64,000 nucleotides of DNA from Pacificispira sp002696645 (GCF_048892425.1 NZ_JBLZHU010000001.1:806001-870000); one strand, 5' to 3'. Shown: positions 34,705 through 44,058, counted from the first letter of the stretch. Notes: generated by a model from the sequence alone, not told the origin. Numbers and translations: made by a program.

Positions 34705-36117
34705 ATGGAGAAGTATCTGGACGCGGCGGAGATTGAACGGCTGATCGCGAGCGTGTGGCAGTGGATCGACAGTAATCTTCTGGTGCCATCCACCGTCGTC
34801 CAGGCGGGTATCATTGTCGTGGCCTTCGGCCTGTCAGCGCTTTTGACCCCGACCGTAAAACGCCTGCTGGAAAATCAGATCGGCAAATTGAGGTTTGCCC
34901 GCGTTTTCGATGTGGCAATCCGGACCGTGTTGCCACTGATACTGCCGCTCATATGGCTGATTTTACAATGGTTTTCAGTTTTTGCAGCGCAAGAGGCTGG
35001 ACTGTCCAATCACCTGATTGAAAGCGCGGTCAGCCTGTTAACGGCCTGGGTGGTGATCCGATTGGTTTCCGGCGCGGTGCGCGACCCTGGCTGGGCGAAG
35101 CTGTTGGCGATCATCGCCTGGAGCATTGCCGCCTTGAATCTGCTGGGGCTCCTGACACCCACAATGGTGGCGCTGGACAGGATGGGGGTCAATCTTGGGG
35201 ATGTCCGGATTTCCGTGCTGAGCGCGTGTAAGGCCGGTGTGGTGCTGGTCGTGCTGCTATGGCTGGGCAGCCTGGTATCCCAGATGGTCGATAGCCGGTT
35301 TCATAATTCCAAGAGCTTATCGCCGTCTGCGCGGGTGCTGCTCAGCAAGACCTTCCGCATTCTCCTGATCGCCATTGCGATTTTCGCCGCCCTGGACAGT
35401 ATCGGCATAGACCTAACCGCTTTGGCGGTCTTTTCCGGCGCGATTGGCCTGGGGATCGGCTTTGGTCTGCAGAAGGTTATCTCCAACCTGATCAGCGGCT
35501 TGATCCTGCTGATGGATAAATCTGTAAAGCCCGGCGATGTAATAGCCATTGGCGATACGTTCGGGTGGATTAATTCCTTGCGCGCCCGATATGTTTCCGT
35601 GATCACCCGGGATGGAACAGAACATCTGATTCCCAATGAAGAGCTGATCTCTCAACGGGTTGAAAACTGGTCCTATTCCAACACATTGGTGCGCCTGAAG
35701 ATTCCAATTGGCATATCCTATGACTCAGATGTGAAGCTGGCGATGGATCTGGCCGTTCAGGCGGCGCGTTCCATCGCGCGTGTCCGGACCGATCCGGCGC
35801 CGGTCTGTCGTTTCATGAATTTCGGGAACGATGCCCTGGAACTGGAAATGCGGATCTGGATTGATGATCCCCAGGCGGGCGTGGTGAATGTCCGCAGCGA
35901 AATTCTGTTGATTATTTGGCAGATGTACCGCGACAACGGGATAGAGTTCCCATTCGGGCAGCGTGATCTTCACATCCGGTCCAGCGTGCCAATTCCGGTC
36001 TATATGCACACAGAACCCCTGTCCCCCAAGCCAGATGCTTCGAAGATGGGTCATTCAGACGCAACGGAACCTCCGCCATCGTCAGGCACTACAGCGCCGT
36101 CGGACGATCAACGATGA
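34705..36117 (+). CDS. MscS-family mechanosensitive ion channel
   Basis: 470 residues. About five hydrophobic segments occupy residues 30-240. The pore-lining helix and exit are clear in 'VFSGAIGLGIGFGLQKVISN' and 'SGLILLMDKSVKPGDVIAIG', followed by the beta domain ('RYVSVITRDGTEHLIPNEEL') and the C-terminal alpha/beta domain to about residue 430. The gene is longer than E. coli MscS (286 residues) because of extra N-terminal helices, as in YbdG/YnaI types. It should open on membrane tension to release solutes. The start follows AGGGAG. The last ten bases overlap the convergent ArsR gene. Confidence 0.93.
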   Translation: MEKYLDAAEIERLIASVWQWIDSNLLVPSTVVQAGIIVVAFGLSALLTPTVKRLLENQIGKLRFARVFDVAIRTVLPLILPLIWLILQWFSVFAAQEAGLSNHLIESAVSLLTAWVVIRLVSGAVRDPGWAKLLAIIAWSIAALNLLGLLTPTMVALDRMGVNLGDVRISVLSACKAGVVLVVLLWLGSLVSQMVDSRFHNSKSLSPSARVLLSKTFRILLIAIAIFAALDSIGIDLTALAVFSGAIGLGIGFGLQKVISNLISGLILLMDKSVKPGDVIAIGDTFGWINSLRARYVSVITRDGTEHLIPNEELISQRVENWSYSNTLVRLKIPIGISYDSDVKLAMDLAVQAARSIARVRTDPAPVCRFMNFGNDALELEMRIWIDDPQAGVVNVRSEILLIIWQMYRDNGIEFPFGQRDLHIRSSVPIPVYMHTEPLSPKPDASKMGHSDATEPPPSSGTTAPSDDQR

Positions 36118-36437
36118 TAGATCGTGCTCAACGTCAAAATCACCTGCCTGACCCTGGAATCAGTCAGGGCATAGATCATTGATTTCCCGTCCCGGGTGCA
36201 AGACACGATACCGTCTTCCCGCAACCGCGCCAGCTGTTGGGACATGCTGGGCTGACGAATTCCGACCGCCCGTTCCAGATCCCCAACAGTGTGTTCCTGC
36301 TCTGCCAGAAGACACAGAATCATAAATCTATGCACATTTGATATGGCACGAAGCGCCGCAGCCGCCGAATCGATATCGACGGCAGAACTCTCTCTTATCG
36401 GAGTCGTTTGACCCGCTTTCAAGCATGCTGTTGTCAT
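36108..36437 (-). CDS. ArsR-family transcriptional regulator
   Basis: About 109 residues. The winged helix spans residues 25-95: 'ALRAISNVHRFMILCLLAEQ', then 'TVGDLERAVGIRQPSMSQQLARL' (recognition helix) and the wing 'GIVSCTRDGKSMIYALTD'. No ArsR-type CxC metal site is present; Cys residues occur only in 'MTTACLKAG' and 'MILCLL', so it may be a non-metal SdpR/BigR-like sensor (inference). ATG 36437 follows GGTGGGGACC; an upstream start at 36464 is possible. It is divergent from the GFA-family gene, its nearest candidate target. Confidence 0.88.
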   Translation of the reverse strand: MTTACLKAGQTTPIRESSAVDIDSAAAALRAISNVHRFMILCLLAEQEHTVGDLERAVGIRQPSMSQQLARLREDGIVSCTRDGKSMIYALTDSRVRQVILTLSTIYHR

Positions 36438-36575
36438 GGTCCCCACCATGGTAAATGTCACCAAAATACGCTACTTCTAGATCGCAGGGTCTATGTAGGG
36501 GGAACCGCAAACGGAATTCAAGCATATTTCGACATAGTGAAACAAAAACTGCACATTTACATGAAGGGGCGTCTG

Positions 36576-37067
36576 ATGAAGGAACAGGCACAGTGGCGAC
36601 AAGAGGGCGGATGCAGTTGTGGACAGATACGCTATGCGATAACCGCCCCGCCAATGTTCGTCCATTGCTGTCATTGCCATTGGTGCCAGCGTGAAACAGG
36701 GTCCGCCTTTGCCTTGAACGCGATGATCGAAAGCAGTCATGTCGAGGTGATCACAGGCACCCCGGAAGTCATCATGACCCCCAGTGAGAGCGGAAAGGGT
36801 CAGATTATCCATCGCTGCCCAACCTGTCGTATGGCGGTTTGGAGCCATTATGCCGGGGCGGGGGAAGCTGTCGCCTTCGTGCGGGTTGGGACACTGGACA
36901 ATCCGGAATGCGCGCCGCCAGATATTCACATCTATACCGACTCTAAACAGCCCTGGGTGATCATTCCGCCGGGGGCGTCGCAACATCCCGGATACTATAA
37001 ACCCCGCGAAGAATGGCCGGAATCCAGCCAAAAGCGCTTTATGGCCCTAAAAAATCGCGAGAAGTGA
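36576..37067 (+). CDS. GFA (glutathione-dependent formaldehyde-activating-like) family protein
   Basis: 163 residues of the CENP-V/GFA family. The zinc-binding cysteines are all present: 'GGCSCGQIRY' (CxC), 'VHCCHCHWCQRETGSAF' (CxxC) and 'HRCPTCRMAVWSHY' (CxxC). Most members are of unknown function; the name comes from a Paracoccus protein that speeds S-hydroxymethylglutathione formation. ATG 36576 is preferred because GAAGGGG precedes it; an upstream frame reaching 36408 would overlap the divergent ArsR gene. tRNA-Pro(TGG) follows. Confidence 0.9.
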   Translation: MKEQAQWRQEGGCSCGQIRYAITAPPMFVHCCHCHWCQRETGSAFALNAMIESSHVEVITGTPEVIMTPSESGKGQIIHRCPTCRMAVWSHYAGAGEAVAFVRVGTLDNPECAPPDIHIYTDSKQPWVIIPPGASQHPGYYKPREEWPESSQKRFMALKNREK

Positions 37068-37158
37068 CATTACAGGTCAACGGAAGTGTTGATTTTCCCC
37101 CCGCGACGCAATACTCATTGCGCCACCTGAGCAATCGGGCGCGGGAGACCGCACATGT

Positions 37159-37235
37159 CGGGGCGTAGCGCAGCCTGGTAGCGCATCTGCTTTGGGAGCA
37201 GAGGGCCGTTGGTTCGAATCCAGCCGCCCCGACCA
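37159..37235 (+). tRNA. tRNA-Pro (anticodon TGG)
   Basis: 77-nt cloverleaf: acceptor CGGGGCG/CGCCCCG, D-arm GCGC/GCGC, anticodon stem TCTGC/GCAGA with loop TTTGGGA (anticodon TGG), T-arm GTTGG/CCAGC with TTCGAAT, encoded CCA. A T6 run follows directly. It is the second proline isoacceptor in the window. Confidence 0.97.
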
Positions 37236-37458
37236 TTTTTTCTGAAAATCAAATGCATTTCGCTTTCTCTGCCGACGAGGGAGTGCATTTATTTGTTACC
37301 TGAGGAATGACCTCAGCGATGACGAAAAGATCTTGCATCCCTGCAATACTGGTGAACTGGCGCATCACAGTAATTTTGGATTGGGCTGAGGTTTCCAGAC
37401 TCTTTCCAATTGCCACCTTAGCGAAATTATAATACGCCTTTTGCATAGGATGGGGGCA

Positions 37459-38556
37459 ATGGCGACATTATTTTTACCTAGCACATTTGAAGAACGGGGC
37501 GTGACGGTTCCTTTTACCACGGACGTGGCCCGCAACGCGCGTTTACGGGGCGAAGTTGCGGAGGAAAGGGAGTTTCTTCTGCCGGCGCTGAGTGGTGGTA
37601 AGGGCACCTATGTCGTTCCATTTAAGGCTCTTTCCGGGACGATTGATCTGAATTTGTATGATCAGGCCTTGTTGGAGCATTTGACCGATGCTCAAACCTT
37701 TACGCCCTTTGATTTGCGGCGGATCGTGATGGAAGTGGACGCCAAGGGCTATGGCGGCGTCCCAAAGGCGAAGGCGGCAAAGAAGGCGCTGAAAGATGAA
37801 CGTACGGTCATATCCTACAACCAGTGTTTGCTGATCCTGCGGGCATTAAGGGTCTTGAGTACTGATCCTATCGAACTGGATGTGAATGATCTGATGACGG
37901 AGGACGGCCAATCTCAGGCCAAAGAGCAGTTCAAACGTTACAGCGAAAAGTGGAATACAACATCCGAAGAGCTGATGCGGAAATTCCAGCTATGGGCCAA
38001 TATCATCTGGGCAATCGGTGCCAGAGAAACAGAATATCCGGGTTATCTGACCCAGACCTATAGCAATATTCAATTGATGATCGATGAAATCAAAGAGCAT
38101 CTGGCGAAAGAGCCGCCAGAAGTTCAATTCGTTGGAAGAGGCGTGATTGAGGCTGCGGCATTGACCAGTGACATTGCATTGCGGGAAATGGACGCTTGCT
38201 GGGGATATGAAATTGATTTGGCTGCGACCCTGAGCCAATCCGATAAGGCGATGCGGGATATGTCTGACCGTGTCCAAAAGATCTCCTGGATTCTGGATGG
38301 CTGGACACGTTTATGTCAGGTCTGGAAAGAATCTGAAGAAAGTTTCCGGGGCGAACGTCGTAAGATGTTGGAGCAGATTTATGAGGATCTGCCAATTCTT
38401 CCGAAGGCTGTCCTGGCGGGTAAGCAGGCGGATATCCTGTCGGGAATTCGCGAAACCCAGAAAAGCTGGGTGAAGGCGAATATGGACTGGCGCACTGAAG
38501 AGCTGGATCAGGAAATGATACAGAGACTGAGCGCCTTTGAGATTGTGGAGATTTAG
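37459..38556 (+). CDS. Hypothetical protein, function unknown
   Basis: About 365 residues, soluble, no signal peptide or membrane helix; family not recognised. The sequence is largely alpha-helical after residue 100, with charged helices such as 'KAAKKALKDERTVISYNQCLLILRAL' and 'FKRYSEKWNTTSEELMRKF' suggesting a helical bundle; a Trp-rich stretch ('WILDGWTRLCQVWKESEESF') lies near residue 285. ATG 37459 follows GGGGGCA; ATG 37450 and TTG 37441 are alternatives. It sits alone between tRNA-Pro and the convergent amine dehydrogenase gene. The 223 bases before it hold only a short hairpin (37300-37316). Confidence 0.8.
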   Translation: MATLFLPSTFEERGVTVPFTTDVARNARLRGEVAEEREFLLPALSGGKGTYVVPFKALSGTIDLNLYDQALLEHLTDAQTFTPFDLRRIVMEVDAKGYGGVPKAKAAKKALKDERTVISYNQCLLILRALRVLSTDPIELDVNDLMTEDGQSQAKEQFKRYSEKWNTTSEELMRKFQLWANIIWAIGARETEYPGYLTQTYSNIQLMIDEIKEHLAKEPPEVQFVGRGVIEAAALTSDIALREMDACWGYEIDLAATLSQSDKAMRDMSDRVQKISWILDGWTRLCQVWKESEESFRGERRKMLEQIYEDLPILPKAVLAGKQADILSGIRETQKSWVKANMDWRTEELDQEMIQRLSAFEIVEI

Positions 38557-38583
38557 GCCGGAACAGAGGCTGCCAGGACAAAT

Positions 38584-40653
38584 CTACTCCGCCAGGGCCG
38601 TAATCTCCCGCCGGAAAGATAGCGCGTCGCCACGGTCTGGCTCATCCAATTCACGGGCATACCGGTGACCGGCATAGGTCGCCCAGGCAATTGGCCCCGG
38701 CGCATTGGCGTCCCCGATCAGCTTCACGGATTTTAACCCGGCATCCGGCCAATCGTCCTGTCGGGCCTTTAAGGCCTGATACAGTCCATCGTTTCCGATG
38801 CGCGATGCCACCATGACAACGGCATCACAGGGTATCGGGCGGGTCACATCCGTATAGGTGCAATTGGTCAGGACATGATCTGCCCCAATCGCCACCACGC
38901 CCCGGTTCAGCTGGATATCAACCCCCATCATGGCCAGTTTTCGATGAATGCTGGCCTGTTCCAGGGTATTGTTGGTCCAGTCCGACACATAGGCGGAAGG
39001 CGTGACCAGCACAACCGTGGCACCGTTCTGAACCAGCAACTCCGCCAGTACGCCCCCCATGTAATAATGATCATCATCATACAGGACGACAGTGCCGGTC
39101 GGAATGCTACCCGCCATAAGGTCGTCTGGCGTATACAGGGGCAAGGCGGGATCGATGGGCAGGGGCGATACATGCTGACGCGCCACCCCATCGCGCCGCC
39201 AGCTTGCCCCCGTGGCAATGGCGATATTTTCAAAGCCGAATTGCAGGATATCGTTCGCCGTCAGGGAGGAGTTCAGATATGTCTCGACATTGCCCTTCTG
39301 GGATAATTGATAGGCGCGATAGTCGACCACGCGCCCCCAGGCAGACAGGCCAGGCAACAGGCGCTCCCTCGCCACACGCCCCCCAATTTCGGATTGTGCC
39401 TCTGCCAGGGCGACATCGTAGCCCCGCTCGGCGCAGGCGCGGGCTGCTTCCAGTCCTGCCGGGCCTGCACCGATAATCAGAACGGACGAACTGTCGCCTT
39501 TTGCATTCATTCTTTCGGGATGCCAGCCCTTGCGCCATTCCTCCATAAAGGTGGGGTTCTGGGTACAGCGGCTGATGGACATGGTCATATCGCCGGTGAT
39601 GCAGATATTGCACCCGATGCATTCGCGAATATCCTCGATACGGCCCTCTTCGATTTTCTTTGGCAGAAAGGGGTCCGCAATGGAGGGGCGCGCGCATCCA
39701 ATGAAATCCAGGATGCCGGATTTGATTTGCCGCACCATGACATCAGGGCTGGTGAAACGCCCCACGCCAACGACGGGACGGCTGGTCAGCGCCTTGATTC
39801 CCTGCACCAGATCCTGTTGCGCCGCTTCTTCCTTGAAGCGGGAGGGGCCGGAGCAATCCTCCCACGTGCCATGGGCCAGGTCCCATAAATCGGGCAGATC
39901 TGAGTGCATTTCGATGAAATCGCGGACTTCCGCATTGCCAAACCCCAGATCGCCGGTGATTTCATCCAGGGAAACACGTAAGGTCAGGCCCATCGAATCG
40001 CCGACCGCATCTCTTAGGTCAGCAATCACTTCGCGCACGAAGCGTGAGCGATTTTCCAGGCTGCCGCCATATTCGTCGGTACGATGGTTGGTGGCGCGGG
40101 ACAGGAAATGCTGAAAAATGCCAAACCCATGGGCGCCATACAGGCAGATCAGATCAAACCCTGCCGTGCGGGAGCGTTTCGCGGCGGTAACAAACCAGCG
40201 ACGCAGATCCCTGATGTCCTGACGGTCCAGCGCCCGTGCCTGCACCGGGTCATTGGTAAAGGTCCGAATTGGCAGGGCAGACGGGGCCATGGGGACTTCT
40301 TTAGTATAGAAATTTGGACCATTGATCCCGGAATAGGCCAGTTGAATGCCTGCCAAGGCGCCGTGTTCCTTCATCCTGTCGGCCATTTTGGCGATCATCG
40401 GAATGTCCTGATCTTCCCACAGGCGCAATTCGATAAAGGGGGTGATTTCAGATGTCGGGTGCATCTCGCATTGTTCGGTGAAGATTACCCCCCAGCCGCC
40501 CTGGGCCTTGATGCCACGCATTTCTGCCGCCGCCGATGGGTCGCGATAGCCACCACCATTGCAGTGCGGCACCTGATAGAATCGGTTCTTGGCTGTAACC
40601 GGACCGATTGCCAGTGGTTCAAATAAAATGTCGTATCTTGGATCCCGTGCCAC
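38584..40653 (-). CDS. TMADH-family amine dehydrogenase, histamine-dehydrogenase-like pocket
   Basis: 689 residues from GTG 40653. It is an Old-Yellow-Enzyme barrel (to about 370) plus a C-terminal FAD/ADP-binding half starting 'SSVLIIGAGPAGLEAARA', as in trimethylamine dehydrogenase. Cys31 in 'QVPHC' matches the Cys30 that links FMN covalently; Tyr172 and His175 ('LYGAHGF') match the TMADH catalytic pair; C345, C348, C351 and C363 match the [4Fe-4S] ligands. The TMADH aromatic bowl (Tyr60, Trp264, Trp355) reads Gln61, Trp264, Asp355 here, the pattern I recall for histamine dehydrogenase. GTG 40653 has AGGGAA upstream and matches the TMADH N-terminus; ATG 40716 would add 21 residues. Confidence 0.88.
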   Translation of the reverse strand: MARDPRYDILFEPLAIGPVTAKNRFYQVPHCNGGGYRDPSAAAEMRGIKAQGGWGVIFTEQCEMHPTSEITPFIELRLWEDQDIPMIAKMADRMKEHGALAGIQLAYSGINGPNFYTKEVPMAPSALPIRTFTNDPVQARALDRQDIRDLRRWFVTAAKRSRTAGFDLICLYGAHGFGIFQHFLSRATNHRTDEYGGSLENRSRFVREVIADLRDAVGDSMGLTLRVSLDEITGDLGFGNAEVRDFIEMHSDLPDLWDLAHGTWEDCSGPSRFKEEAAQQDLVQGIKALTSRPVVGVGRFTSPDVMVRQIKSGILDFIGCARPSIADPFLPKKIEEGRIEDIRECIGCNICITGDMTMSISRCTQNPTFMEEWRKGWHPERMNAKGDSSSVLIIGAGPAGLEAARACAERGYDVALAEAQSEIGGRVARERLLPGLSAWGRVVDYRAYQLSQKGNVETYLNSSLTANDILQFGFENIAIATGASWRRDGVARQHVSPLPIDPALPLYTPDDLMAGSIPTGTVVLYDDDHYYMGGVLAELLVQNGATVVLVTPSAYVSDWTNNTLEQASIHRKLAMMGVDIQLNRGVVAIGADHVLTNCTYTDVTRPIPCDAVVMVASRIGNDGLYQALKARQDDWPDAGLKSVKLIGDANAPGPIAWATYAGHRYARELDEPDRGDALSFRREITALAE

Positions 40654-40981
40654 GTCTGAATTCCCTATTTTGCTGCCTTGCGGAGGTTGGGCAATTCCAT
40701 TCCTCTGCAAAAGCATCGTGTTCGGAAGCGCAGCTTAGGTAAAGACTAACCATCGCGCTGGTAAGCAAGACTTGATGTAGTGCGAATATCTGAGGTCAGG
40801 TTTCACTAAATTTCACGCTGAATTTGACAGCAGCGTACATTGTGAGCCGATAACGTGGCTTCATGGCACAAGAGAGGCCGGAAGACGCCCTCGGCCAAAA
40901 TAATACTTTGCCTCGCGTCTGGGACTCAGCGAGACAATATGCGATAGATGGCGCCTTCACTGCCCATAATGGATACAGCTC
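40654..40981. promoter_or_regulatory. Divergent region between amine dehydrogenase and bioMNY
   Basis: 328 bases without a gene. TTGACA at 40824-40829 with CCGATA/GATAAC near 40847-40854 is a weak sigma-70-like promoter for bioM. The word TTTCAC occurs twice at 40801 and 40811. I looked for a BioR-type TTATCTATAA operator and did not see one. Confidence 0.25.
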
Positions 40982-41716
40982 GTGACTTCAGATATCAGCG
41001 TTGAAACCGGTATTCACCTGAAACAGGCCCGGGTTGATCGCGGTGGGCAGACGGTTCTGCATGATCTTGATCTGTCGATAACACAGCACCGAGTTGCGAT
41101 TGTTGGACGAAATGGATCGGGAAAGTCGACATTGGCGCGTCTTATAAAGGGAATACTGCGCCCCTCATCCGGGACTGTGCGGCTCTATGGTCGCGACCCC
41201 GCAAAACGCGACTTTGACTCCTTATCTGTTGCCGGCTTTCTGTTTCAGAACTCGGATCATCAGATCCTGTGTCCCAATGTTTTTGAGGAAATTGCCTTTG
41301 GTCTGAGCGAAAATGGCACCTCTTCGAAGCGGATTGATTCCACGGTTATGGCGTTGCTTCAGCACTATGGGATCGCCGATTGGCGCGATCGCGCCGTCGC
41401 GACCCTGTCAGAAGGTCAGCGCCGTCTGGTGTGCCTGTTGGCGGTGTTGATCATGCAGCCGAAAGTGATCCTGCTGGATGAACCCTTCAATGGATTGGAC
41501 ATTCCAACCCGAAGCCGCCTGAAGCGTTTCATTGCGGATCTGCCCCATCAGGTCCTTATGATCACCCATGACATCGATAGCCTGAACGATTTCGACAGAG
41601 TGTTGTGGATCGAGAAAGGGAGGATTCATGCCGATGGTCGACCGGAATCCATCTTGCCCGCCTTCGCCGTCGCGATGCAGGCAGCCGTAGAAAGAGAGTC
41701 ATCGTGGGAAATGTAA
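40982..41716 (+). CDS. bioM: Biotin ECF transporter ATPase BioM
   Basis: 244 residues. ABC ATPase with Walker A 'GRNGSGKSTLA', a Q-loop in 'AGFLFQNSDHQIL', signature 'LSEGQRRLV', Walker B 'VILLDEPFNGLD' and H-loop 'MITHDIDSL'. The 'FQNSDHQIL' stretch is typical of EcfA/CbiO-type ATPases. With BioN and BioY downstream it forms the energised biotin importer of Alphaproteobacteria. The start is GTG 40982. bioN starts inside its 3' end (13-base overlap), so expression is coupled. Confidence 0.92.
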   Translation: MTSDISVETGIHLKQARVDRGGQTVLHDLDLSITQHRVAIVGRNGSGKSTLARLIKGILRPSSGTVRLYGRDPAKRDFDSLSVAGFLFQNSDHQILCPNVFEEIAFGLSENGTSSKRIDSTVMALLQHYGIADWRDRAVATLSEGQRRLVCLLAVLIMQPKVILLDEPFNGLDIPTRSRLKRFIADLPHQVLMITHDIDSLNDFDRVLWIEKGRIHADGRPESILPAFAVAMQAAVERESSWEM

Positions 41717-42300
41717 ATATTGAGGCGCAATGGCTGCGCCGTTTGCCCGCAGGTTTGAAGCTCTTATTGCTGGCTCTTATCAATGTATTCGTCTTTCTGA
41801 TAGACAGGCCTGTCTTTCTGATCGCAGTCTTCGCCTGCGTCGTGATCCTGACCATACTTGCCCGCGCCCACGGCCTATATTCCGCGTTGCGCGCGCCTGG
41901 ACAAATGCTGCTCCTCGCCTTTGCGGCCCATGGACTGTTGGGGGATTGGGTGCTGGGTCTTACTGTCTGCCTGCGAATCGCCACGCTGGTTCTGCTCGCC
42001 ACAGTGATTTCAGCCTCGATTCCGCTGGCTAGCATGCTTGCCGTGCTGGACCGCATTCTGGCGCCGCTCCGGTGGATCGGACTGCCGACCCGCCCGGTTG
42101 GCGTGGTCATTGCTATGACTTTGCGTTTCGCACCAATGCTGACAGAACGTTGGCAATTCCTTGCGGAAAGCTGGCGCGCCCGCTCACCCCGCCGCCCACT
42201 TTGGCGACTCGTATCACCCTTTGTTATATCAGTGATAGATGATGCGGATCGCACCGCTGAAGCACTGGTCGCCCGTGGCGGCTTTGATCGGAGAAAATAG
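41704..42300 (+). CDS. bioN: Biotin ECF transporter transmembrane protein BioN (EcfT)
   Basis: 198 residues with about four to five membrane helices (from 'LKLLLLALINVFVFLIDRP' onward). The cytoplasmic coupling motif of EcfT proteins, usually Ala-Arg-Gly, reads 'ESWRARSPRRPLW' here, and the region 'SVIDDADRTAEALVARGGFD' contains the second, canonical ARG. It couples ATP hydrolysis by BioM to the substrate-binding component BioY. GTG 41704 is chosen with AGAGAG upstream, overlapping bioM. Confidence 0.9.
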   Translation: MGNVNIEAQWLRRLPAGLKLLLLALINVFVFLIDRPVFLIAVFACVVILTILARAHGLYSALRAPGQMLLLAFAAHGLLGDWVLGLTVCLRIATLVLLATVISASIPLASMLAVLDRILAPLRWIGLPTRPVGVVIAMTLRFAPMLTERWQFLAESWRARSPRRPLWRLVSPFVISVIDDADRTAEALVARGGFDRRK

Positions 42301-42301
42301 A

Positions 42302-42844
42302 ATGGAAAATACAGTAACCCGCGTTGCGCTTTTCGCGGCATTCATCGCCGCCCTCGGATTGATTCCCCAGATTACTTTGCCCATTGCCAGTGGCGTTCCA
42401 ATAACCGCCCAAACACTGGGCGTCATGCTGGCAGGGCTGATTCTTGGCCCCTGGCGCGGGGCGCTTTCAATCATCGTCTTTATCGGAGTCGTTGCACTCG
42501 GCGCTCCCCTGCTCGCGGGTGGACGCGGTGGGCTGGGTGTGTTTGTAGGCCCCACTGTCGGTTTTTTTGTTGGATGGCCCATTGCCGTTATCGCGATTGG
42601 ACTGGTGTTCAGGGCGACAACTCGGCTCGGCGTTATGACCGCAGGTGTGATTGCGAGCCTTTTGGGCGGTATCGTCTTGCTTTATGTTTTTGGAATTGTC
42701 GGGCTGATGATCATTGCTGAGCTGTCTCTGCTGAAGGCTGTTCTCGCCGTTGCCATCTTTATCCCTGGGGATATCCTCAAGGCTATCCTAGCTGCCTATA
42801 TAAACCGTGAGGTCCGACGCGCCAGACCGAGCCTATCAGAATAA
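42302..42844 (+). CDS. bioY: Biotin transporter substrate-binding component BioY
   Basis: 180 residues, about six membrane helices. Family signatures are 'QITLPIASGVPITAQTLGVMLAG', 'LGAPLLAGGRGGLGVFVGPTVGF' and the C-terminal 'FIPGDILKAILAAYINREV'. BioY binds biotin as the S component. ATG 42302 lies one base after the bioN stop and follows GGAGAAAA, so bioMNY is one transcript. An M20 deacylase gene follows 56 bases on, possibly independent. Confidence 0.95.
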   Translation: MENTVTRVALFAAFIAALGLIPQITLPIASGVPITAQTLGVMLAGLILGPWRGALSIIVFIGVVALGAPLLAGGRGGLGVFVGPTVGFFVGWPIAVIAIGLVFRATTRLGVMTAGVIASLLGGIVLLYVFGIVGLMIIAELSLLKAVLAVAIFIPGDILKAILAAYINREVRRARPSLSE

Positions 42845-42900
42845 AATGATGCATCGGCACCTGATAAGATAGGTGTAGTTCACATTCTAAGAGATATTAT

Positions 42901-44058
42901 ATGAAAACCCTCGACATTTTAGATCGTCTTCTAGCTTTTCCCACCGTCAGTTTGGAGCCCAATCTGGATCTCATCCTGTTCGTGGAGGATGTGTTGCGCC
43001 AAGCGGGTGCGACGGTCCAAGTATTGAGGGATGAGAGCGGTACAAAGGCCAACCTTTACGCCACTATTGGGCAAGTGGATCAGGCGGGTGGCGTGCTGTT
43101 ATCTGGGCATACGGATGTTGTGCCGGTAAAGGGGCAGGCCTGGACCAAGCCCCCGTTTCAGATGACCCAGGAAGACGGCAAGGTTTATGGGCGCGGCACG
43201 GCGGATATGAAGGGGTTCGTCGCCTGCGCCATCGCGGCGATGGTGCGCGCGTCCCAATACGATCTAAAAACGCCGCTGCACATGGCCCTGTCTTATGATG
43301 AGGAGATCGGCTGCATCGGTGTGCGGTCCCTGTTGGATGTATTGGCCGATGCGCCGTTCAAGCCCGGTTTTTGTATCGTGGGGGAGCCGACCTCTCTGGC
43401 GGTGGCGACGGGGCATAAGGGAAAGACCGTCATCCGGGCGACCTGCACAGGGCGAGAGGGGCATTCCGCCCTGGCCCCCCAGGCACTGAATGCCATTCAT
43501 CTGGCAACGGATCTGATCGCGGTGCTGCGCCAGGAGCAGGCGGCACTGGCAGCAAGCGATGCCCAGGATGCCGATTATGATGTTCCCTATAGCACGGTTC
43601 ATGTTGGCCTGATCCAGGGGGGCGTTGCGTTGAACATTGTCCCCAATCACTGTCAGTTGGATTTTGAAATCCGAAATATTGCACAGGATGATCCGGCGGA
43701 GATTTTAAACCGCATTCGCGCGGCGGCTGACAACATTGTAGCCCGGCATTCAGACGACTATCCGGAAGTTTCAATTAACTTTGAAATAACAAATAGTTAC
43801 CCTGGCTTGTTAACACCCGAATCTTCCGACGTCGTTGCCTTTGTGAAGTCCTTGACCGGGGCCAATGCCACGATGAAAGTGGCCTTCGGAACGGAGGCGG
43901 GGCTGTTTACACAACGCCTATCCCTGCCCACCGTAGTGTGCGGGCCTGGCTCTATGGCACAGGGACATAAGCCAGACGAATTTGTTACCCTGGTGCAATT
44001 ACAGCAATGCGATCAGATGCTGGATGCCCTGATCGCGCGTTTGCGGGATGGCCTATAG
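42901..44058 (+). CDS. argE: Acetylornithine deacetylase-like M20 peptidase
   Basis: 385 residues. M20 metallo-deacylase with the dinuclear zinc ligands visible: His in 'LLSGHTDVVPV', Asp in 'GRGTADMKGF', the catalytic and ligand Glu pair in 'SYDEEIGCIG', 'VGEPTSL', and His in 'MAQGHKPDEFV'. 'GTEAGLFTQRLSLPTVVCGPGS' is typical of ArgE in Proteobacteria. ArgE releases ornithine from N-acetylornithine. A catabolic N-acyl-amino-acid role cannot be excluded, because Alphaproteobacteria usually use ArgJ and the next operon encodes degradative enzymes. Its 3' end overlaps the convergent LysR gene by six bases. Confidence 0.85.
   Translation: MKTLDILDRLLAFPTVSLEPNLDLILFVEDVLRQAGATVQVLRDESGTKANLYATIGQVDQAGGVLLSGHTDVVPVKGQAWTKPPFQMTQEDGKVYGRGTADMKGFVACAIAAMVRASQYDLKTPLHMALSYDEEIGCIGVRSLLDVLADAPFKPGFCIVGEPTSLAVATGHKGKTVIRATCTGREGHSALAPQALNAIHLATDLIAVLRQEQAALAASDAQDADYDVPYSTVHVGLIQGGVALNIVPNHCQLDFEIRNIAQDDPAEILNRIRAAADNIVARHSDDYPEVSINFEITNSYPGLLTPESSDVVAFVKSLTGANATMKVAFGTEAGLFTQRLSLPTVVCGPGSMAQGHKPDEFVTLVQLQQCDQMLDALIARLRDGL

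Noticed and set aside
37039..37236. Minus-strand frame beginning MVGAAGFEPTALCSQ
   Set aside because: It is the antisense of tRNA-Pro(TGG); this peptide pattern is a known artefact of tRNA genes.
40982..42844. Cobalt/nickel ECF transporter
   Set aside because: The third gene is BioY, not CbiM/NikM, so the ECF module is for biotin.
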